Origin: JACPLA01 sp035291905
GTDB taxonomy: Bacteria; Bacteroidota; Ignavibacteria; UBA10030
Direction of reading: 5' to 3'
Assembly: GCA_035291905.1 (NCBI GenBank)
Contig: DATDRF010000132.1
Coordinates: forward strand, 1 to 28,157
DNA: 28,157 nt
In this document: positions 23,053 through 28,157 of the stretch, in pieces
Numbering within the stretch: the stretch's first letter is position 1
Layout: each line of letters starts with the position of its first letter
Program-made: the position numbers and the translations under genes
The notes under the pieces: generated by a model
What the model saw: only the letters and a program-made list of their open reading frames with translations
Told to the model about the DNA's origin: nothing
Databases searched by the model: none

Positions 23053-23996
23053 AACACCAATCCTGCCGCTCCGAGGATGCCTGCATTGTTGCCGAGTTTG
23101 GCGGGAAGAACCTGAATATCCGGACGAAGGGGTTTCAACACATGTCCTTGAACAGATTTCTTGATTGCATCCATGACAACATCGCCGGCTCCAGAGATTC
23201 CGCCTCCGATGATGCTGACGCGAAGATCCATAATGTTCATCACGGCTCCCAAAGCAACTCCAAGAAGCATGCCGGCCTCGACGAGGATCTCCCGGGCCAA
23301 CGCATCTCCGGCCTGGGCGGCACGTGATATGTATACGGGCTCAATCAGGTCCGGGTTTCCGCCTGTATGCTCGAGAATTTTAGAAGAGGGATGGGACTTG
23401 AGTTTTTCCGCTGTGCGCTGGGAAAGATACCGTTGACCGACAAAGGCCTCTACACATCCGACGGCGCCGCAATTACACCTGGGACCGTTGTAGTCAATGC
23501 AGACATGGCCTATTTCACCCGCTCCGCCGAACGGACCCCGATAGATCTTGCGGTCGAGAATGATTCCGCCTCCCACTCCCGTGCCCCAAATGACGAACAG
23601 AAAATTCGGGAATTTTCTGCCGGAACCGAATCGGGACTCCGCGATAGCAGCCGCGTTGGCGTCGTTCTCGACCCGCACGGGGAGGTTGAACCTGTTTGCC
23701 AGAATCGCCTGCAAAGGAACATTATCAAAGTCGGAAAAATTGGGGGGAGCCTTCACCACGCCGTTGTCGTCCACCATTCCGGGCGAGCCAAGGCCGATGC
23801 CGCCGATCGGAGCGCCGTTCGAATGATCTGCCGCATCGCGGATGGAGGCTTCGATTTGGGCGATCACTGTCGATCGGGCGCCGCCGGCACTCGAATCGAA
23901 CTTGTTTTGATAGAGGATTTTGCCGTCGGCCGAAACGACACCGGCCTTGACTGTGGTTCCCCCAAGATCAACGCCGATAGCAACGTGAGAATGCAT
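23049..23996 (-). CDS. ROK-family sugar kinase, probable glucokinase
   Basis: Phosphorylates a hexose, most likely glucose, with ATP. Seen are the phosphate-1 motif DLGGT at 10-14, catalytic D112 in VENDANAAA, the sugar-contacting E161 and H164 in GEIGH, and the ROK zinc motif CNCGAVGC (C174, C176, C181). IIGGGISG near residue 265 is the adenosine-binding region. No DNA-binding domain is fused, so it is an enzyme and not a ROK repressor. Substrate could also be N-acetylmannosamine or another sugar. The 3' end overlaps lptD by 4 bp; it follows the aldo/keto reductase after about 54 bp. Confidence 0.9.
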   Translation of the reverse strand: MHSHVAIGVDLGGTTVKAGVVSADGKILYQNKFDSSAGGARSTVIAQIEASIRDAADHSNGAPIGGIGLGSPGMVDDNGVVKAPPNFSDFDNVPLQAILANRFNLPVRVENDANAAAIAESRFGSGRKFPNFLFVIWGTGVGGGIILDRKIYRGPFGGAGEIGHVCIDYNGPRCNCGAVGCVEAFVGQRYLSQRTAEKLKSHPSSKILEHTGGNPDLIEPVYISRAAQAGDALAREILVEAGMLLGVALGAVMNIMDLRVSIIGGGISGAGDVVMDAIKKSVQGHVLKPLRPDIQVLPAKLGNNAGILGAAGLVL

Positions 23997-24050
23997 ACGA
24001 AAGAAAAGTAGGGAAAAATCGAGAGAAGTTCAGCAGGAAAAAAGGAAGAA

Positions 24051-24983
24051 TTATCTTCGTTTCCACCACATGACGGCGGTCGTGGCATAACTGCGCGTTC
24101 GTTCCTCGAGCGTCTTCATTTCATCGCGGCTCATCGGCGAGAACGCCTGCGCAACGCGAACGTTCTGTTTCACTTCGTCGACCGTTGCCATGCCGACAAT
24201 GGCGGTGCTGATCGGGAGGGTCAGCGAATACCGGATACTCTCCTGTACGTGCTGAGTGACTCTTCCTGCAGCAAGAACCTTCATGGCGATGACTCCGAAC
24301 TTCCGATCCTGTGCCAGCGGGAAGAGTGTTTCGCCAAAGTCGTGCACGAGCTTATCGGTCGAGCTCAGCGGGACAAGGGTTGTCTCAAACGGGTAGCGAT
24401 TCAAGGCTTCGGCGATTACTTCGGGACGTGTATGCCCGGAAATTCCTATGTGTGAAGCCATTCCCTCTTCTTTCGCACGAAGCACCGCCCCGAGCGATCC
24501 ATCCCGCGCCGTGATCCGGTCGAGATCCTCGAAGGAGTTGATCGCATGGAGCTGGAGGAGGTCTACCGAGTCGGTGTTTAGTCGCTCGAGGCTCGTGTTG
24601 ATTTCCTCCCACGCCTCTTCACGGCCCCGTTTGAGGGTCTTTGTCGTGATGATTGCCTCGTTCCTTCGGCGCTTCATCACCGCTCCAAGTTTCACTTCTG
24701 CGTCACCGTAGGTACTTGCGCAATCTATGTAGTTAATCCCCTCATCGAGACATGCATCGACGACCGTCGCTCCTTCGTCAACCGAGTAACGGCCGCTGCC
24801 CATGGCCGCACACCCCAGGCCAAGGATAGTAACGTTGAGACCTGTACGGCCCAGCGGGCGCCTGGGCAGCCGCGGCATCGGCTCGATGCTCCTTGGGGAA
24901 GAGAATGCAGAAAAGGCAAGCCCCGCCCCAAGGCCCGACACAGTCGTCCTGAGAAATTTCCGCCGTGTGATTTTGTGTTCCAT
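24051..24983 (-). CDS. Tat-exported aldo/keto reductase
   Basis: NAD(P)H-dependent oxidoreductase of the aldo/keto reductase barrel. With Met at 24983 the protein starts MEHKITRRKFLRTTVSG, a twin-arginine signal, which is why this start was preferred over ATG 25046 (21 extra residues). The tetrad is complete: D87 and Y92 (YIDCASTYG), K115 (ITTKTL), H146 (LLQLHAI). Export of a folded, cofactor-loaded reductase is consistent with the Tat route. Length is 310 residues. It follows the small unknown gene closely on the same strand. A weak 5-bp hairpin with a short T-run overlaps its stop (24038-24058). Substrate unknown. Confidence 0.88.
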   Translation of the reverse strand: MEHKITRRKFLRTTVSGLGAGLAFSAFSSPRSIEPMPRLPRRPLGRTGLNVTILGLGCAAMGSGRYSVDEGATVVDACLDEGINYIDCASTYGDAEVKLGAVMKRRRNEAIITTKTLKRGREEAWEEINTSLERLNTDSVDLLQLHAINSFEDLDRITARDGSLGAVLRAKEEGMASHIGISGHTRPEVIAEALNRYPFETTLVPLSSTDKLVHDFGETLFPLAQDRKFGVIAMKVLAAGRVTQHVQESIRYSLTLPISTAIVGMATVDEVKQNVRVAQAFSPMSRDEMKTLEERTRSYATTAVMWWKRR

Positions 24984-25064
24984 TCGAGAATGGTTGCCGC
25001 TAAGGCTGTCAGTGGGGAATATGGCCATCGGAGGGACGAAAAGCAAGGAAGAGGCCCCGAAGGG

Positions 25065-25373
25065 TTATTCCTTGACCGAGACAAGGATCATACCTGAAGC
25101 GAGATCTCTGAGCAGCGTAAGGATGACCTCGCATTGATGCTCGTCCGCCATTGTCATGTCGGGCCGAGATTCGAGGTCATAGATAAGAGGGTGAAGGGGA
25201 TGGAACGATTTTCCCCGGAAGATTGTGCTTCGGCTTTCAAGTATTGTGCCGCGATCATGGAGGCGGTAAAGGAACAGAAGAAGATCATCCGTGCAGCGAG
25301 GTTTTTCACCGCCGTCTTCAAAACGGCGCAGCAATTCACGGGCCTGAGCGGGAACAGATGTGGAGGGATTCAT
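25065..25373 (-). CDS. Small protein of unknown function after rarA
   Basis: A 102-residue protein (MNPSTSVPAQARELLRRF...). A strong GGGAGG ribosome-binding site at 25381-25386, 7 bp before the ATG, and its place 21 bp after the rarA stop argue that it is a real gene. The sequence is mixed, without signal peptide or membrane helix; the C-terminal part (DEHQCEVILTLLRDLASGMILVSV) looks like a helix followed by a strand. I do not recognise the family. It probably shares the transcript of rarA and of the aldo/keto reductase downstream. Confidence 0.65.
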   Translation of the reverse strand: MNPSTSVPAQARELLRRFEDGGEKPRCTDDLLLFLYRLHDRGTILESRSTIFRGKSFHPLHPLIYDLESRPDMTMADEHQCEVILTLLRDLASGMILVSVKE

Positions 25374-25394
25374 TCCGGGCCTCCCGTTGAACCC

Positions 25395-26726
25395 TTAGGA
25401 TTTCTTTTTCCGTTTTGCCCGGAGATGCTCCAGGCGTTCCTTGATCTCCTTTTCCCTCCCCATCTCCGTCGGCACATAATACGTGCGGTCCTTGAGATTG
25501 TCAGGAAGGTACTGCTGGTCGGAAAAATGATCTTCAAAGTCGTGGCTGTATTTGTACTCCGCGCCGTAGCCGAGTTCCTTCATCAGCTTCGTCGGGGCGT
25601 TGCGCAAGTGAAGCGGTACGGGCAGATTGGGAAGCTTCCGGACATCGTCGATCGCACTCTCAATGCCGAGGTACGCGGCATTGCTTTTCGGAGCGGAGGA
25701 AAGGTAGCAGGCGGTTTGCGCAAGAATGATCCGCGCCTCAGGCATACCGACATAATCGACGGCAGTGAAGCACGAGGTCGCGATGGTCAACGCCGAGGGG
25801 TCCGCATTGCCGACATCTTCCGAGGCGAGGATGAGCATTCTCCTTGCGATGAACTTGATATCTTCTCCACCGTCCAACATGCGGGCCATCCAGTACAATG
25901 CCCCGTCGGGGTCGCTTCCCCGAAGGCTCTTGATGAATGCCGATATGATATCGTAATGCTGTTCCCCTGTCTTGTCGTACAGCGAGTGCTTTCTCTGAAA
26001 AGCCTCCTCAATCTTCACCTTGGTGATCACCACTGTTCCATCGTTTGAAGGCCTGGTCAGCCGAAGCGCCGTTTCAAGGCCGTTCAGCAGTCTCCGCGCA
26101 TCGCCTCCCGACATCAACATGAGGAGAATCGGATCTTCCACCACGATCTTTCTCTTCTTGAGGACTTCATCCCCGGTCAGTGCTCTCTGTAGAATTCCCT
26201 CAAGTTCTTTTCTCCCGAGCGGTTCAAGAATGTACACCGCTGTCCGCGAGAGAAGGGGCGAGATCACCTCAAATGAAGGGTTCTCAGTCGTCGCCCCGAT
26301 GAGAGTGATCGTCCCATCCTCAACACTGTGAAGGAGGGCATCCTGCTGCGCCTTGTTGAACCGGTGAATTTCATCAATGAACAGGATAGTCGGGCGTTTC
26401 TTGATCTTCAGGAGACGTTCCGCCTTGCCTATCACCTCCCTTACTTCCTTTACGCCGGAGGAGACTGCATTCAGTTGAAAGAACTCCGATTTTGACTGAT
26501 GGGCGAGCAGCCGGGCCAGTGTGGTTTTGCCAGTGCCGGGCGGCCCCCAGAAGATGATCGACCTGAGTTGATCCTGCTCGATCATAAGCCGAAGCGGCTT
26601 TTCAGGCCCGACAAGATGTTCCTGCCCGAAAAACTCGCTCAACGCGCGGGGGCGCAGTCGCTCCGCAAGCGGGAGCGATCCGGAGGCCGGATGGGCGCTT
26701 TCCTGTTCGGGAAAGAGGTCCGTCAT
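25395..26726 (-). CDS. rarA: Replication-associated recombination protein A (AAA+ ATPase)
   Basis: AAA+ clamp-loader-like ATPase (RarA/MgsA, Mgs1/WRNIP1 family) that acts at stalled replication forks. Walker A GPPGTGKT at 61-68, Walker B FIDEIH at 116-121 followed by RFNKAQQD, sensor-1 region LIGATTENPSFEV, and the family-specific C-terminal part with SDPDGALYWMARML and the tail YVPTEMGREKEIKERL. The length of 443 residues is typical. GAGGA lies just upstream of ATG 26726. It is separated from ftsB by an intrinsic terminator, so it probably has its own promoter in the 20 bp or so after it or within it. Confidence 0.95.
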   Translation of the reverse strand: MTDLFPEQESAHPASGSLPLAERLRPRALSEFFGQEHLVGPEKPLRLMIEQDQLRSIIFWGPPGTGKTTLARLLAHQSKSEFFQLNAVSSGVKEVREVIGKAERLLKIKKRPTILFIDEIHRFNKAQQDALLHSVEDGTITLIGATTENPSFEVISPLLSRTAVYILEPLGRKELEGILQRALTGDEVLKKRKIVVEDPILLMLMSGGDARRLLNGLETALRLTRPSNDGTVVITKVKIEEAFQRKHSLYDKTGEQHYDIISAFIKSLRGSDPDGALYWMARMLDGGEDIKFIARRMLILASEDVGNADPSALTIATSCFTAVDYVGMPEARIILAQTACYLSSAPKSNAAYLGIESAIDDVRKLPNLPVPLHLRNAPTKLMKELGYGAEYKYSHDFEDHFSDQQYLPDNLKDRTYYVPTEMGREKEIKERLEHLRAKRKKKS

Positions 26727-26746
26727 TTCGTTCCTCGAGTGTTAAA

Positions 26747-26778
26747 ACAAAAAAACCAACGATGGCTTCCCATGTTGG
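26747..26778 (-). terminator. Intrinsic terminator of ftsB
   Basis: Read on the minus strand, CCAAC-ATGG, loop GAAG, CCAT, a one-base bulge (C) and GTTGG form a stem, followed by TTTTTTTG and more T. This is a standard Rho-independent terminator placed 36 bp after the ftsB stop. Confidence 0.85.
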
Positions 26779-26813
26779 CTTTATGCGTCGTCATGATGAC
26801 TCTCGTGTCGCTT

Positions 26814-27155
26814 CTAATCTTTCTTCACACGGTAGACCTTTTCGCCTTGCCGTGACATTCCGTACTTTTCCCGCGCAAGCTTCTCAATCGTCTTTTTGTC
26901 TCCCTCCAGCGCTTTCTTCTGCGCTTGCAGCCGGGCTGTTTCTTTGCCGGCCTCCTCCACTTTCTCAATCATGTCCCTTCTCTGCACTTCAAGGCCGATC
27001 CTCTTGATGATTCCCTTATTGTCGAACAGGAGATAGACGATGGCGAGGGTGCCTGCGAGGAGAACAAGGGCTCTCTTGCGGCTCTTCGTAATGCCCTTGA
27101 GAAGAGTTCTTAATCTGTGCTTTTTCGGAACTGACCGATAGAAGTCGCCCTGCAT
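26814..27155 (-). CDS. Septum formation initiator, FtsB/DivIC family
   Basis: A 113-residue bitopic membrane protein of the cell-division machinery, partner of FtsL and FtsQ. Basic cytoplasmic N-terminus (about 1-27), one transmembrane helix (about 28-44), then a coiled coil (about 52-95, KVEEAGKETARLQAQKKALEG) ending in the typical EKLAREKYGMSRQGEKVYRV, which is diagnostic for the family. No clear ribosome-binding site precedes ATG 27155. It lies next to ddl in a gap of 143 bp, and is followed by a good terminator. Confidence 0.9.
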   Translation of the reverse strand: MQGDFYRSVPKKHRLRTLLKGITKSRKRALVLLAGTLAIVYLLFDNKGIIKRIGLEVQRRDMIEKVEEAGKETARLQAQKKALEGDKKTIEKLAREKYGMSRQGEKVYRVKKD

Positions 27156-27200
27156 GTATTAAAGGTACGGTGATTTCCGGCGTTTTGCAACTGGGCAAAT

Positions 27201-27292
27201 CTTCGTGTCGCTCGTGTATCCTCCGTGGTCTTCGTGTAACATCATAGGTTCATAACATGAAGGACTCGAAGAAGACACGAAGTTCCACGAAG
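27201..27292. repeat. CACGAAG/CTTCGTG inverted repeat cluster
   Basis: CTTCGTGTC (27201-27209) is the inverse of GACACGAAG (27274-27282); a second CTTCGTG (27230-27236) is the inverse of CACGAAG (27286-27292). Nested stems are thus possible between ddl and ftsB. The motif is a common low-complexity intergenic repeat in some genomes. No gene is seen in this gap (27156-27298). Confidence 0.5.
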
Positions 27293-27298
27293 AAAGCA

Positions 27299-28157
27299 TC
27301 AACTGCCGTACCAGCGTGATTTCGGGCTGTAGGTGGTTTTCAGCTTTCGTCTGGCCGCATGGCGTTCCAGGGCAAGCTGAATAAGGCGGTCAAGCAGGTT
27401 GGAATAGGAAAGTCCCGACGCTTCCCAGAGCTTGGGATACATGCTGATCGACGTGAATCCTGGGATCGTATTGACCTCGCTGACAACTACTGTTGCGGAG
27501 TTGCGCGACACAAGAAAATCGACTCGGGCCATTCCTTCACACCCAAGCGCCGTAAACGACCTCACGGAATAGTCCTGTATCTTTTTGATGACTCCTTTTG
27601 AGAGGTTCGCAGGTATGACGGCAGAGGATTTTCCGTCGATGTATTTCGCGTCGTAATCGTAAAACTCATTCGAAGGGATAATCTCTCCGGGTACCGAGGC
27701 AATCGGGTCGTCGTTCCCGAGGACGCTGCATTCGATTTCACGGGGCGAACGAACTGCCCGCTCGACAAGAATCTTCAGATCGTATTCCGCCGCTAATTGA
27801 ATCGCAGGGAGGAGCTCCTTCTTGTTATGCACCTTTGTGATACCGATACTCGACCCCAGGTTGGCGGGCTTGACGAAGCAAGGAAAGCCAACTTTCTTCC
27901 CGACGAGAGCCAGCAGTTCTTTCCCTTTCCTTTCGAAATCCTTCGAAGTAAACCATATCCCGGGCGCCACGGGGATTTTTGCCTGCTGCAGGATTTGCTT
28001 TTGAACGACCTTGTCCATACCCACTGCCGAACCGAGCACGCCGGAACCGACGTACGGAATATTGGCAAGTTCAAACAATCCCTGAATGGTTCCGTCCTCA
28101 CCGAAGGTTCCATGCAATACGGGGAACAACACATCGACCCTGTATACCGCCGGGCCC
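27299..28157 (-). CDS. ddl: D-alanine--D-alanine ligase (5' end outside window)
   Basis: ATP-grasp enzyme that joins two D-alanines for peptidoglycan. The visible part starts within the N-terminal domain (DVLFPVLHGTFGEDG, where H and E are substrate contacts) and includes the ATP-grasp region FVKPANLGSSIGI, the EREIECSVLG-like segment PREIECSVLGN, the metal/substrate region ARVDFLVS and SEVNTIPGFT. The reading frame is open to the window edge, so the N-terminus (about 90 residues) is missing. The C-terminal tail (RKLKTTYSPKSRWYGS) is somewhat extended. Neighbours are ftsB and rarA on the same strand. Confidence 0.93.
   Translation of the reverse strand, partial: GPAVYRVDVLFPVLHGTFGEDGTIQGLFELANIPYVGSGVLGSAVGMDKVVQKQILQQAKIPVAPGIWFTSKDFERKGKELLALVGKKVGFPCFVKPANLGSSIGITKVHNKKELLPAIQLAAEYDLKILVERAVRSPREIECSVLGNDDPIASVPGEIIPSNEFYDYDAKYIDGKSSAVIPANLSKGVIKKIQDYSVRSFTALGCEGMARVDFLVSRNSATVVVSEVNTIPGFTSISMYPKLWEASGLSYSNLLDRLIQLALERHAARRKLKTTYSPKSRWYGS

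Noticed and set aside
22078..23115. 345-residue plus-strand frame
   Set aside because: Antisense to lptD and the ROK gene, with no recognisable domain; the minus-strand genes are certain.
24038..24058. Weak hairpin GAAGA/TCTTC with short T-run on the minus strand
   Set aside because: Only 5 bp, AT-rich and overlapping the stop of the aldo/keto reductase; too weak to call a terminator.
25134..26048. 304-residue plus-strand frame
   Set aside because: Antisense shadow of rarA and the small gene after it; Arg/His/Cys-rich composition is not protein-like.

Overview
The window looks like a chromosomal piece of an environmental Gram-negative bacterium, most likely from the Bacteroidota/Chlorobi/Ignavibacteria side of the FCB group. 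The pointers are a TonB-dependent receptor with an N-terminal carboxypeptidase-regulatory-like domain, a Bacteroidota-style LptD, many secreted proteins with short signal peptides, and a tig-clpP-clpX cluster preceded by tRNA-Leu. Base composition is roughly balanced to moderately GC-rich. The assignment rests on protein character only and is not proven here. No phage, insertion sequence or CRISPR array is visible.

Left part (1-9333, all + strand): the 3' part of an EHN-type epoxide hydrolase; a TonB-dependent receptor followed closely by a class D (OXA-type) beta-lactamase and a small GIY-YIG-like protein; then a new transcription unit with a consensus promoter (TTGACA-N17-TATTAT). That unit runs membrane SpoIIE-type phosphatase, aldo/keto-reductase-fold protein without any of its catalytic residues, and CDF metal transporter. 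A small outer-membrane-type protein and a YdeI/OmpD-associated-like protein come next.

Middle (9454-16748): a compact minus-strand operon encodes a secreted WD40-caspase protein, a secreted DUF4384 protein and a membrane CHASE2-class III adenylate cyclase. A secreted TPR protein is transcribed divergently from its own promoter. This is the least ordinary part of the window. It may be a cell-envelope module that joins a caspase-like protease to cAMP production, but that function is inference.

Right part: a regulatory-looking leader (promoter, immediate hairpin, T-run), tRNA-Leu(UAG) and a decayed second tRNA-Leu copy with a palindromic insertion, then the protein quality-control operon tig-clpP-clpX. 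On the minus strand, converging with it, are ddl (cut by the window edge), ftsB with a good intrinsic terminator, and a long run rarA - small unknown gene - Tat-exported aldo/keto reductase - ROK sugar kinase - lptD with very short spacings. Several intergenic gaps hold short repeat families (CACGAAG, TGACTTC, GAGTTC-type) that look like genome-wide repeats.
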